Of a stretch of DNA of 64,000 nucleotides, positions 1-9,567 are shown piece by piece. The notes beneath the pieces were generated by a model that saw only the letters and a program-made list of their open reading frames with translations, did no database searches and was not told the origin of the DNA. The stretch's first letter is position 1. Every line of letters starts with the position of its first letter. The DNA is from Meconema thalassinum (lineage: Eukaryota; Arthropoda; Insecta; Orthoptera; Tettigoniidae): positions 17,396,716 through 17,460,715 of the forward strand of contig OX336392.1 of NCBI GenBank assembly GCA_946902985.2. The letters are read 5' to 3'. The position numbers and the translations under genes are program-made.

Positions 1-585
1 TCGGACATTCACACACAAAAATTATGTACAAAATTAGCACGAGTCTTATTTTTACTGCGAAGACTCAAACAATCAGTTAGTGCTAATCAGATGATTCTCG
101 CATACTATGCATTTTTCCATTCACATTTAACTTATGGTATAATATTGTGGGGAAACTCAACTGGGGCACAAGATGTTTTCAGATGGCAGAAGAAGGCAAT
201 AAGATGTCTACAAGGTAAACCTAGTACAGAATCCTGCAGAAATCACTTCCAAGAACTAGGAATTATGACTCTTACATCAATATACATATTCCATAGCTTA
301 GTGTATATTAAAGAAAATCTCAGTGTATATAAAAATCGAAGGGATGTGCATTCACACACCACAAGAATAAGAAACCAGTTAGATACACCTCATGTCAGGT
401 TAAAGAAAACACAAGAACACTACAAATACTATGGAATTAAAATCTTCAACAAACTACCAACACAACTACAGCAGGAGTCTATAAACATTTTCAAAGCTTC
501 CATTAAGCGATGGCTCATTAACAGCAGTATTTACACTTTGGTCGAATTTGAAGAGAAAATTACACTCTACCCAGATGGACTATAG
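1..585 (+). pseudogene. Non-LTR retrotransposon reverse transcriptase, C-terminal part (cut by window start)
   Basis: The frame is open from base 1 to the stop at 583-585, so the reading frame enters from outside the window. The first internal Met is at 91. The protein has the post-palm/thumb signature of Jockey/CR1-type LINE reverse transcriptases: a YYAFFHSHLTYGIILWG-like block, then QKKAIR, then a Cys-containing SCRNHF block. The protein would copy LINE RNA into the target site. No stop or frameshift is visible in this part, but the element lacks everything upstream in this window. Its 3' UTR (586-730) is interrupted by Polinton 1 and resumes after 18020. The exact clade is uncertain. Confidence 0.75.
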
Positions 586-730
586 AAGAACAACTTCTTC
601 TTACTGTATTCGTGTTATTTTATTCTTATTTTATTTTATAGAATTCAGTAAGCTGGTAATAATACTTGTAATATATTATACATAACGTTGTGATTTTATT
701 GTAAATTGAAAATGTATTTTTAACAATGTG
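586..730 (+). other. LINE 3' UTR, left part
   Basis: AT-rich non-coding sequence follows the LINE stop codon and runs to the Polinton 1 insertion site. The last six bases (725-730, AATGTG) are duplicated at 18021-18026. The UTR apparently continues at 18021-18070, ending in an A-rich tail (ATTAAAAAAAG). It was therefore split by the Polinton insertion. Confidence 0.6.
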
Positions 731-2347
731 AGTAGTGGAGTAGTGACAGTTCTAACTCACCCGGCGTTGCTCGGGCGGCGTCCATGTTAAATAATTAATA
801 TTTGGTGAACCCATGGTCGGATGTTGACAAATGAGGTGTCGTTGGACTCGAGCTGACGTCCTCTTTCCTATGGACCACTCGTTATATTTTTGATTTTTTT
901 TTGAAAATTTTTGTTTTCGAAAGTTGGTGATAGTTTGAAAACCAAACATGGTAGAACGTTGTGCCATGGCTCAAACGAATGGTCTTTATGACCTTTATTT
1001 TTTGTAATAAAACGTTTTTATTTTTAATGTTTTTTTGAAAACACTTGAATTTTGAAAATCCTATATTTTGGAAACTAGGAAGTTTACAAAACAGTTTGTT
1101 TGACATAAATGAAATGTCCCTATGCCCTCTAGCCCCAAAATAAATTTCAAGTCTCTAGAGCAAAAATTTGTGTTTTGTAGTAGTGTGGTAACAGGGGAGC
1201 TGCTTACTAACTTATTGAGCCCTCCTCGTAGCGGCCCCGAAGCTGATATCTCGCTAACCAATCATGGGATTTCAACATACAGGGTGTCCTAGCACTCGTA
1301 GTGATGCCCCCTACTTTCCTACAGGCTCTTTATTTAAATAAAAGACCAAAACTAAAAGGTCATGTGCTTTTAATATCTCGCGAACCAATCATGCTAGAGG
1401 CATGTTCGACAGGTCCAAGGACTCGGGGTGACGTCCTCTCTGCTATGGACCACTCGTTATAATTTTTAATAAAATTGGAAACTCGATTTTGGGGTAAACA
1501 CGTGTTTTTGTGATTTTGCCGATATCTCACGAAGCAATAACGCTAGAGGCATGTTCGATGGGTCCAAGGATTCGGGCAGACGTCCTCTTTGCTATAGACC
1601 ACTCGTTGTAATTTTTTAAAATTTGGGAAACGCGATTTTGGGGTAAACACGTTTTTTTTGTGATTTTTGCCGATATCTCACGAACCAATAACGCTAGAGA
1701 CGTGTACGAGGTGTCCTAGGACTCGGGCTAACACCCCCTTTCAAATGTGGTAGATATTTTTTTTCCAAAAAATAATTCACAAAGGGCCTAACGCCATACA
1801 TGTTGAAAAAAAATTCTTTACCGTTACCTGTTGATAATGTTTATGAAGCGTGGTGGTTGAGAGAGACGATACTGCTGAGTGTGTGTGTTTCAACGAACCC
1901 GTCGCTGACCATGGTGGCTGTGTTCAATAAATCAATTGCTATTTCGGCGGGTCGGTGTATGACAGAGCGAGCGTGCGTTTTTTCTCACATTTTACCTTTA
2001 ACGTGTAAACGGTGATGAGAACTTGGTTCTATGTTGGTCGAAGCGAGTACAGAAAACAAACTTGCAGACAAGCAAGAGGTGAATGTCATTTGAGCTTATT
2101 GGAAGGCGCTGATCTGACTTGACAACAGGTGCAATGGAAAAAAAAATGACCAAGACGCTTCAAAGTGAAATAATCTGACCATTGTGGTGGCAGGGAAGAG
2201 CGAAAGGCATGTGAACATGTGTGAAACCACATGCACGCTAAACCAGTGACATCCTGTCTTGCTTCGTACGTGACAAAATGCAAGTCCATGTGAAATTTGA
2301 TCTTTCACAGGTGTTCGCTTGGACGTTATCTGTCCACGTGCGCGATA
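731..2347. repeat. Left terminal inverted repeat of Polinton 1
   Basis: It is the reverse complement of 16409-18020, with only scattered differences seen by eye. It starts AGTAGTGGAGTAGTGACAG. The match breaks near the CGCGATA at 2341-2347, although a second, more diverged copy of the next stretch exists at 16271-16408. Short ORFs inside appear in mirrored form in the other TIR and show no protein-like constraint. Confidence 0.95.
800..1760. repeat. Diverged ~150-bp subrepeats inside the left TIR
   Basis: A module recurs with starts near 800, 1247, 1371, 1521 and 1672: GATATCTC-GCGAACCAAT, then a CTAGAG-CATGTTCGA-type block, GTCC-AGGACTCG, GACGTCCTCT and GACCACTCGTTATAATTTTT. The copies are degenerate, and the same set is mirrored in the right TIR (about 16990-17950). 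The role is unknown; repeated modules in TIRs could be protein-binding sites. Confidence 0.75.
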
Positions 2348-2394
2348 CGAGAACGTTCAAAGCGTGGGAAAAAAAGATTATACATGCAAGGTAA

Positions 2395-2955
2395 TATATA
2401 TAAAGACATGTCGTTATCATTCCCACTCTCACTTAGGTGACTACCTTTGAACACACTGCGTCTTGTTTAACAGTTTTGCTGTTGGTGGAAAATACTTAAC
2501 CTTGTTGTGAGGTAGGTATATATATTTATTGATTTTATATAAATACATGCAATTATTTATTGATTAGGTAATTAATGATTTTATTTATTTATTTGTTTGC
2601 AGATAACGTGTATAGCCTACCTGTTGTATGAGTGTGTGTGAGAACTATATTAAAGAAAGAGAGAAAGACAGCTAGAAAAGGAAACCATTTCCACACTAGC
2701 CCACGAGACGGGAATATAGCAAAGCATTACACGTCAAGGTGAGATTCGTTTTTTTTATATAATATAACCTGTTTGATTTTGTTTTGTTTATGAAATGCAT
2801 AAACTATATGGAATGGATATACTTATGGTGGTTTATTTTATTTCTTTTTAGATATTTGAAAAAAAAAAGGGTTCACCGCTACAGCAAATACAGTTGAAAA
2901 CCAAGTGGCTCTAGTGTGTGACCATTGTCAAGCAGTCTACAGCTGAAAACTCAGG
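2395..2955 (+). promoter_or_regulatory. Early promoter and probable spliced 5' UTR of PolB (element 1)
   Basis: TATATATAAAG lies at 2395-2405, and a TCACTT initiator-like site lies about 31 nt downstream of TATATAAA (2429). Downstream are plausible splice sites before the PolB ATG at 2977: donor GTAGGT at 2512 with acceptor TTTGTTTGCAG ending 2602, and donor GTGAGA at 2739 with acceptor TTTCTTTTTAG ending 2851. A further GTGAGA occurs at 2955. The TATA/Inr spacing matches other promoters in both elements. Splicing is inferred from consensus only. Confidence 0.5.
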
Positions 2956-2976
2956 TGAGAGTCTTCTTTCAAAATA

Positions 2977-3768
2977 ATGTCTTTTACTGCTGCGGATACG
3001 TTAACTTGGGAGCCCCTTGAGTCTTGTTTCAAATTGCGTGTGTGCTCTGGTCGTGTGGTCAATGTTAGAAAAAGTTTGATTCCCAAAGAATTTTTACAAT
3101 CTTGTTTTGAAATTTTTAAAATTGAAATTTGCACAGCGCAAAGGTTGCATACGGCTTTAAAGGTGAATACAGAACTGGTGTGCGATTTCATATATAAAAA
3201 AAAGGACGTAGAGCATAAAGAAACATTCTATATTTGCAGTAAAATGCAAGAGCTATTCATAGCCCATAATTTGGAACAGTGGTATGAAACCCACGTGGTG
3301 AATGCCTTGCTATCAAAATTTGATAAACTACAACAAGGACCGAGTGGCCTTGCCTTAGACACAATTCATCATCTACAAATCAACATTTGTCAATTCAACC
3401 CGTTGAATGCTGGGTCTAGCTATATTAAAACACCACTAGCCATAGCTTCGAAAAAGGCTGTGGTCAATATAAAGAATCGTGACAATGATTGCTTTCTGTG
3501 GTCTGTGGCTGCGTATTTGCAGCCAGCACAACATAATGGTTGTCGACCAGGAATGTACAAGGCCAAGTTTGTCGAATTGAAACAAACGTTAAATTTAACT
3601 CGAGTATCGTTCCCTATGGACTTAACCGAGATCCATAGGTTTGAACAAGATAACCAGGACTTTTCGTTCATGGTGTATGGCCTTGATGGTGATGAGATTG
3701 TGGGTCCTCTTTATGCTACAAAAGAACCGAAACGTCACCACGTCACTATTGCCTCATTAAAAGCTTGA
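2977..3768 (+). CDS. PolB N-terminal region (element 1), separated by a frame break
   Basis: This 263-residue ORF aligns along its length with 43527-44300 of element 2. Shared blocks include LKVNTELVCDF, a D-x2-CF-x-WSVAA motif and VYGLDGD-IVGPLY. It is the N-terminal extension typical of metazoan Polinton polymerases. The D/C motif and a downstream HYC block loosely recall papain/OTU-like folds, but no activity is assigned. The frame ends at TGA 3766-3768. Comparison with element 2 indicates loss of roughly 30 bases near 3743, which moves the HYC-IK-LSRLL block into the next frame. Polymerase and zinc-finger domains follow immediately. Confidence 0.8.
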   Translation: MSFTAADTLTWEPLESCFKLRVCSGRVVNVRKSLIPKEFLQSCFEIFKIEICTAQRLHTALKVNTELVCDFIYKKKDVEHKETFYICSKMQELFIAHNLEQWYETHVVNALLSKFDKLQQGPSGLALDTIHHLQINICQFNPLNAGSSYIKTPLAIASKKAVVNIKNRDNDCFLWSVAAYLQPAQHNGCRPGMYKAKFVELKQTLNLTRVSFPMDLTEIHRFEQDNQDFSFMVYGLDGDEIVGPLYATKEPKRHHVTIASLKA

Positions 3769-6386
3769 GTAGATTGCTAAGCAGTCAAATGTCCAAACAT
3801 GATGGTAAGAAGCACATTTGTGATCGATGCTTGCAATATTTTACAACCCCCATGCTCTTAGAACGTCATAGGGTAGATTGTGTTTCTCAGGAAGCGGTGA
3901 GACTGATATTGCCACAAGGGGACAAGGCTGTGTTAAAGTTTAAGGACATTCACAAGCGTGACACTGTCCCCTATGTGGTGTATGCAGATTTCGAAGCTCT
4001 CCCCACACCCATGGCGGGATGTGAACCAGATCCCTCCATGAGCTCAACCACACCCATTCAAAAACATGAGCCCTTTGCCATAGGATTTAATGTGGTGTGT
4101 GCCTATGACCCCACACAATCCGTTTACAAATACCGTGAGGGGCCAGAGTGTGCCAAATGGTTCTTGGATGAACTTGTCAAGTTGGCTCATGATGTACAGG
4201 AATTACTGGACCATCCAGTACCCATGAGCCTATCTCCAGAACAGCAGCAGCAGTATAAGCATGCCACGACATGCCATATTTGCGAAAAGCCTATTTTAAG
4301 TGGAGAGGAAAAAGTCAGAGACCACTCGCATTTTACAGGGGAGTTTCGTGGAGCTGCGCACAGCAAATGCAACTTGAACTTTCCAGCTCCTCGTTTCATC
4401 AGTGTCTTTTTCCACAATCTGGCGAATTATGACATTCAGTTTTTGATTCGTGAATTGGGCCATGTCAACAAGGGCTCGTTTACCATTATTCCCCAAAACC
4501 ATGAGCGTTTTACGGCCCTGACATGGAGGTTGGGCGACTTGAGCATTCGATTTTTGGATTCCTTTAAGTTTATGGCATCATCGTTAGACAGCCTTGTGAA
4601 TGGCTTGAATGAGGAGGAATTAAAAAATACTAGAATGCATTTTAATGATCCTGAGCAATTTCAATTGTGCATTCGGAAAGGTATATTCCCGTATGATTTC
4701 TGCAACAGCTGGGACGTGTTAAAGCAAAGAAAACTCCCACCACAAGAGAAATTTTACTCGAAACTAACACGCAGTACCGTTTCCGATAAAGACAATGCAC
4801 ATGCATGTCAAGTTTGGCGAGTGTTTGGCATGAACACGCTAAGTGAATATGCTTTGCATTACCTAAAACTGGATGTATTGCTGCTCACTGATGTGTTTGA
4901 AAAATTCCGTAACTTGTGTCAACACATTTACGGTCTTGACCCGGCTCACTATTATACAAGTCCTGGACTCTCGTTTGATGCCGCATTGAAATACACTCAA
5001 GTGGAATTGGATTTACTCACTGACGTAGACATGGTTCTATTTTTTGAAAAGGGCATTCGTGGCGGCTTTGTGTCGCTTAACCAACGCCATGCTGAAGCGA
5101 ACAATGTCTACATGCCTGATTATTCACCGGACAAGCCAGAATCGTACTTAATGTACTATGACCTGAATAATTTGTACGGTTACGCCATGAGTCAGCCTTT
5201 GCCCTATGGGAAGTTTGCTTGGCTGATAGACAAACAAGTGTCAGAATTTGATGTGAACATGGCTAGCCAAGAAACAGGCCGTGGATATGTGCTAGAAGTG
5301 GATATTGAATATCCCTCATCCTTGTATGATGAACATGCCGATTTCCCATTCTGCCTTGAGCAAATGGTTCCCCCTGACAGTAAAGTGAAAATTGAAAAAC
5401 TCATGGGCACACTTTACAACAAAAATCGGTATGTGCTACATATCCAAATGTTGGTGCAATGCCTCGCCCAAGGCTTGGTGTTGAAGAAAATCCACAGGGG
5501 TATTTCTTTTGCTCAAAAAGCATGGCTTGAGCCATACATGCGACTCAACACAGAGCACCGACAAATGGCAACACAGCAGTTTGAAATTATTTTTTTTAAA
5601 TTAATGAACAACTGCATCTATGGCAAGTCCATGGATAATGTCCGCAAATACCGTGACATTAAATTGGTCAATGTCTGGGAGGGGCGGTGGGGTGCCCGGC
5701 GGTACATTGCCAAGCCAAATTTCAAATCAATCAAAATTATCGATGAAGATTTGGCTACTATTGAAATGAGTAAGACCAGTGTGACCATGGATAAACCCAT
5801 TTACTTGGGTCAAGTCATTTTAGACTTTTCTAAATCGGTCATGTATCGATTCCACTATGAGTTTGCCAAACGCCATTTTGAGGACGTCTCTCTTTTGTAT
5901 ATGGACACGGACTCATTCATTTACCACATTCGCCACTGCAACCCCTATGACGTCATGAGGCAACATAGTGACTGGTTCGACACCTCTTGCTATAGCGCTG
6001 ACAACGTGTTTCAGCTGCCCCTAAAAAACAAGAAGGAAATGGGCTTTTTAAAAGATGAATGCGGTGATTCCATTATGACGGAATTCGTAGGTTTGGCTTC
6101 AAAAATGTATGCTTACCGCACACTCGACTGTAAGGAAGCTAAAAGAGCAAAAGGTGTAGGTAGGGCAGTGGTAAAATCGCTACGTGAAGACGATTACCTA
6201 GCGGTTTTACGCACTGGCAAAGCTATGTCTCATACACAGTGCAGGATACAATCCAGCAACCATCATTTGTATCTTGTGGAACAGAGAAAACGCACCCTCG
6301 CCTCCATGGATAACAAGCGTGTGTGGGCTGATGACCTGCTCACCAGCCTGCCCTGGGGTTATGATCGCAAGGAGGAGAAGGTGTGA
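3765..6386 (+). CDS. polB: Protein-primed family B DNA polymerase (element 1)
   Basis: This open frame of about 873 codons has a nominal TTG start; it is the continuation of 2977-3768 after a frame break. Near the N-terminus is a C2H2/C2HC finger (C19, C22, H35, C39). Exonuclease motifs are ADFE (D75, E77), N-x4-D in HNLANYD (about 218-223) and Y-x3-D (about 365). A treble-clef/HNH-like insert carries CHIC (170-173), DHSH (186-189) and AAHSKCN. Polymerase motif A is DLNNLYGYA (about 465), motif B is KLMNNCIYGKSM (about 613) and motif C is YMDTDS (about 712). It would replicate the linear element by protein priming with proofreading. All catalytic motifs are intact, so the frame break at the 5' end is the main defect. 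It faces the PLA2 gene convergently. Confidence 0.95.
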   Translation: MSRLLSSQMSKHDGKKHICDRCLQYFTTPMLLERHRVDCVSQEAVRLILPQGDKAVLKFKDIHKRDTVPYVVYADFEALPTPMAGCEPDPSMSSTTPIQKHEPFAIGFNVVCAYDPTQSVYKYREGPECAKWFLDELVKLAHDVQELLDHPVPMSLSPEQQQQYKHATTCHICEKPILSGEEKVRDHSHFTGEFRGAAHSKCNLNFPAPRFISVFFHNLANYDIQFLIRELGHVNKGSFTIIPQNHERFTALTWRLGDLSIRFLDSFKFMASSLDSLVNGLNEEELKNTRMHFNDPEQFQLCIRKGIFPYDFCNSWDVLKQRKLPPQEKFYSKLTRSTVSDKDNAHACQVWRVFGMNTLSEYALHYLKLDVLLLTDVFEKFRNLCQHIYGLDPAHYYTSPGLSFDAALKYTQVELDLLTDVDMVLFFEKGIRGGFVSLNQRHAEANNVYMPDYSPDKPESYLMYYDLNNLYGYAMSQPLPYGKFAWLIDKQVSEFDVNMASQETGRGYVLEVDIEYPSSLYDEHADFPFCLEQMVPPDSKVKIEKLMGTLYNKNRYVLHIQMLVQCLAQGLVLKKIHRGISFAQKAWLEPYMRLNTEHRQMATQQFEIIFFKLMNNCIYGKSMDNVRKYRDIKLVNVWEGRWGARRYIAKPNFKSIKIIDEDLATIEMSKTSVTMDKPIYLGQVILDFSKSVMYRFHYEFAKRHFEDVSLLYMDTDSFIYHIRHCNPYDVMRQHSDWFDTSCYSADNVFQLPLKNKKEMGFLKDECGDSIMTEFVGLASKMYAYRTLDCKEAKRAKGVGRAVVKSLREDDYLAVLRTGKAMSHTQCRIQSSNHHLYLVEQRKRTLASMDNKRVWADDLLTSLPWGYDRKEEKV

Positions 6387-7499
6387 TTTCATTGTTTAAT
6401 CGTTTATGGGACATGGCTTTTTGTAACTTGTAGATTTAGAATTTTGTAAATATTGGTTTCTGTCATTGTAAATAGTAGATTTTGTAAATAGTGACAATCC
6501 ACTTGGACCTTTTGCTCTTTAAAAGTTCTATGCAAACTTATTTTTTTTAAATTTTTGATTGGTAAATAGTTTGATTCTTTTAACGCTGTACAAAGTTTTT
6601 TTTAAAATTGTAAATATGAAATAAGTAAGATTTTTAGTAACTTTAATAACTAGTATTTAATTATTTTTCATAATGTAAATGATAAACTTAAAAAAAGTTC
6701 TTTTGGGATGAGTGTGCATGTCGAGAATGTGCTTTTGGGAATAAATAAAGTGGTTGTGTTTGTTCCCAAAGACAGGTGTGAATGTATGAGTAGAGAGAGA
6801 AAGCTCGTGTGTATGGTTGACCAGAGCAAACACGGTGAGGTAGGGTGGGTGGGTGGGGAGGGGTAAATAGTCTTTTATATACTTATTTTGTTTTGTCATT
6901 AGTTTTTTTTTTCATTGAAATGTGGCAGTCAAAAGACATTATTTTTGTAAAAACAGTCTTACCTGCAGTAGTCGTAGACCTCGACGTTTCTCCAAACACG
7001 CATTAACACATTGCAGTATCGCCATGGTCAAGCAATTGCATCAACATCATTGTCAAATCTCAACTTTTGACATACACTAAATGGAAAAATGTGAAAACAG
7101 CAAAATGGAAAATCCATGTTTCCATATCACCAAAAACGCAAAACTTAAAACGGACATTTAAAAAAACTGGAAATGGCCATGTGTGAAATTTGAAAATTTA
7201 AAAACTTCAAACAGACATTGTTTAAAAAGTGTCATCAACAAACTGGAAAAATCCATATCATCAAAATCATAAAACTTGAAACGAACATTTTTCACATCTG
7301 TAAATTGCAAAATAACAAATGGCAATGTGTGAAATGTGTAAAATGAAAAAATCAGCCATCAACATCACGATTTCTTAAAATTAATAAAAACACAAAACAT
7401 CGTGCTCTGGTAAACCTTTGTATTTATTTCATAGTCATAGCGAATTGACAAAAGAAAAATAGAATACAAACAAATCCCAATTCCTCACTTTTCAATTCC
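6387..7499. other. AT-rich convergent spacer (element 1)
   Basis: Non-coding sequence between the 3' ends of PolB (+) and PLA2 (-). It holds several AATAAA-type signals (e.g. near 6739) and, at about 7070-7390, imperfect repeats of a roughly 70-bp A-rich unit (CAAACTGGAAAAATCCATATC, ACTTGAAACGAACATTT variants). The equivalent spacer in element 2 is only about 140 bp, so this one has expanded. Confidence 0.6.
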
Positions 7500-7936
7500 T
7501 TAATGTTCATGTCCATGCATCATCAACTTTCCTTTCATAGCACTCATGACAATTAGGGCTGCCATCCTTTCACCCACTGAGGCATCACTGGATGTGAAAC
7601 GTTGTTTAGCTTTCTTCAATAACAATTAACTGCCACATGTCTTAAACCAGGATGACTATGGCGATAAGAAAGGTCATGTTCCTTGCATGCTTGATCCAAA
7701 AGATTAATGGGTACATCACCACGTTGTAAACGTTTTTCGAGTCGAGTTCCAGGGCCGCAAAAACGATAACCTGTAAGATGGATTTCGAAAGGTAAGTATT
7801 GAATCACTTTGTCAATGACGCCATTGCCAGTACAGGTCTGGCATATCCTTTTCCATCGATGGTAAAAAGGGTTGGTCTTCCTCCTCCTCTGTGGACGAAG
7901 TTTGTGTTTGTTGTTGTTGTTGCTTTTTCTCGCCAT
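7500..7936 (-). pseudogene. Viral-type phospholipase A2 (element 1), frameshifted near the C-terminus
   Basis: The start at 7936 (MARKSN) aligns with MKKRKK of element 2; an upstream Met lies at 7960. A basic N-terminus is followed by the PLA2 core: the calcium-loop motif CGPGT, then DQACKEHDLSYR with the catalytic His-Asp pair. Such domains occur in parvovirus VP1 and in adintoviruses, where they are thought to breach endosomal membranes. The reading frame stops at 7616-7618. A further ~38 codons homologous to the element 2 C-terminus (LLKKA...ASVGERMAALIV) follow in another frame to TAA at 7500-7502, so a small indel lies near 7625. The 5' part overlaps the Cys-rich gene. Confidence 0.85.
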
Positions 7937-8279
7937 AACACCCGTGGAATGATTCAACAAAGTCTTTACATGGACTTTTATGACCGTGATACAGTTTCAC
8001 TAGCTGGCAAGTCGCACACTGACGCATAGACGGTATTTTTGCCATGGCCACTTGCTTATGGAGATCGTAATCCGTACAGGGTTGCAATTCACTCAACACA
8101 GGGTCTTGAGTCCATGATTTTGGTACATGTTGCCAGATTTCTTTGACCGCGTTGGCGGCCACATAATAAATGAACGACTTGGGCAGCGCCAAGAGTTCCT
8201 ATTTGGTAAAACTGTCTAGTTTCTTTTTACACACAAAGAACTTGCCGATGGCTTTGTCCGTAGCATTGCCTTTCTCCAT
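7812..8279 (-). pseudogene. Conserved Cys-rich protein (element 1), internal TAG
   Basis: Homologous to 47418-47888 of element 2. The aligned start is ATG at 8279. The ORF is cut by TAG at 8199-8201 within a conserved KKKLDSFT...ALPKSF segment, so only the part from 8192 is open. Shared features are ALPK-F-YVA-NAVK-IW, LQPCTD, the cysteine block RQC-TCQL-KLYHGH and CKDF--SFHGC, an acidic/Gln-rich linker and EKDMPDL-W at the C-terminus. The Cys/His pattern suggests metal binding, but no function is known. The last ~125 nt overlap the PLA2 start in another frame, as in element 2. Confidence 0.75.
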
Positions 8280-8300
8280 GGTATCACGTGCTGTAGATGT

Positions 8301-8852
8301 TTACACGTCGCTTGTAGAAATCTCACTGGTGTCATTCACAGGTGAATCTTGAGTTATAATTTTGTTCAACAACTCCCAGCAGGCATGGGTGGTTAACCAA
8401 TGAAAGAGATGCCACGCATGCGATAGGGCTGTCTGGGTAATGTTGCCACAGGAACAAGTATCCATGAGCGTTTGCAGGGAGGGGCAGCCCAAATCCATGA
8501 GGTCGATACATTGGCAGTAAGACGCCAAAAATGGTTGCAACCATTGACGTTTTTCATTACCTTTCACAAATACCACATTGGCCGAGGACAAGTGTGCTTT
8601 CATGACCACGTCCAAATATTTATAGGAAATGGTTCCCTGATTCCAGTCTAGTTGCTTATGATTTTCAATCCACTGGGTTTGTTTACGGTCTTTTTCACAC
8701 AACAAATCAAAAGCATGGGGTGGTTTAAATAGCAAATGCGTAGCTTGCGATATCCAAAACGTGGTACAATCGATCATGGCCACTTGCTTAAATATAAATT
8801 TGTTGTCACCAATTTTAAACCCTTGGCAATCCACAATGAGTGTGCGCAACAT
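8301..8852 (-). CDS. Conserved Polinton protein of unknown function, possible RNase H-like fold (element 1)
   Basis: The frame is open from 8879. The start at 8852 (MLRTLIVD) aligns with MPKTLIVD of element 2 and is preferred. Conserved blocks are TLIVD-QGFK, NKF-FK-V--IDCTT, FKPP, a WxxN/H...W--G-I-Y segment, KAHL--A--VFVKG-EK--WL and DL-DLGCP-L. The leading I-V-D strand and later acidic residues resemble DEDD/RNase H-type nucleases, but the catalytic set is not convincing, so this stays a suggestion. A TCAGTCG initiator-like site lies just upstream (8884-8890). Confidence 0.7.
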   Translation of the reverse strand: MLRTLIVDCQGFKIGDNKFIFKQVAMIDCTTFWISQATHLLFKPPHAFDLLCEKDRKQTQWIENHKQLDWNQGTISYKYLDVVMKAHLSSANVVFVKGNEKRQWLQPFLASYCQCIDLMDLGCPSLQTLMDTCSCGNITQTALSHAWHLFHWLTTHACWELLNKIITQDSPVNDTSEISTSDV

Positions 8853-8992
8853 GTTGACGCTTGCCTGGACCAAGTTCAACTGACGACTGACTGACGATCA
8901 GGTGTGATCATGTAATGGACTTACCTGCCATGCTAGTTTCAAATTAAGGTTAGGGTAGGACAGGGGGACATGCAAAAATAAGAATTTAAGAA

Positions 8993-9529
8993 TTACATCA
9001 TTTTATTATCATAACACGTCTTACAGGCTTTTCTCACTTTTGGATAAGGACGATAGCAACTGATACAACAATATAGTCTCTTGTGTTTGTAACGTCCATA
9101 ACACCGATGATGTCCCAATGTCTCTAAACTAGGCGTTTTTGATGGTGAGCTGTTCACCGAAGCACCATGGACACCATACGGTCCACACGTATCGTAACTT
9201 GTTTTTTTTTCATCACCCAGAGACACAAGTGAGGGATAGCTTGAATGACAGGGTATATTTCCCACTTACATTCTACACAGGTAGGGGCAGGTGGGTGACC
9301 AGCGCTGATGTTCCTGCATGGGTTCATCGCCCACCTGCCATTGGTCTATGATGATGGGACAAAAGGCACATTTCACTTCATCTCTTGTTTTTAAATAGTA
9401 GAATCCAGCGGCCGCCAAGGCTTGAGGGTTTATGAAAGGCACTGGCCACGTGGCAAAAGTCTTGAAACGTTGTTCCTCAGAGTCTACATTCTTGGATGTA
9501 ACGTCTCTTGAGGCTTTAAAGCAAGACAT
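8993..9529 (-). pseudogene. iap: BIR-domain inhibitor-of-apoptosis-like gene (element 1), interrupted by TAA
   Basis: Residues about 20-85 form a canonical BIR: RFKTFATWP, AGFYY, then C-x2-C-x16-H-x6-C in KCAFC...EHQRWSPTC. After an in-frame TAA (9266-9268) the same frame continues with VGNIP and DTCGPYG blocks typical of sequence after insect IAP BIRs. It ends in a Cys-rich tail (CC-SC...KACKTCYDNKMM). IAPs block caspases, and large DNA viruses of insects carry them, so this is probably a host-derived accessory gene. Its own promoter (TATAAATAA 9559-9567, CAGTC at the start) is conserved. The tail is not a standard RING. The stop makes a pseudogene likely, unless it is read through. Confidence 0.85.
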
Positions 9530-9567
9530 GACTGAGCGGCTTGACGTGGGATGACCTGTTATTTATA
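9529..9567 (-). promoter_or_regulatory. Late promoter of the IAP-like gene
   Basis: On the minus strand TATAAATAA starts at 9567, and TCAGTC (arthropod Inr consensus TCAGTY) starts at 9535, 32 nt later. The ATG at 9529 would be about 4 nt from the predicted start site. Element 2 has TATAAATA at 49256, CAGTC near 49223 and ATG at 49218. The TATA overlaps the 3' end of the capsid gene. Confidence 0.6.

Noticed and set aside
1061..2308. Several 60-76 codon ORFs in the left TIR of Polinton 1
   Set aside because: All reappear mirrored in the right TIR and consist of degenerate subrepeats; no family resemblance.
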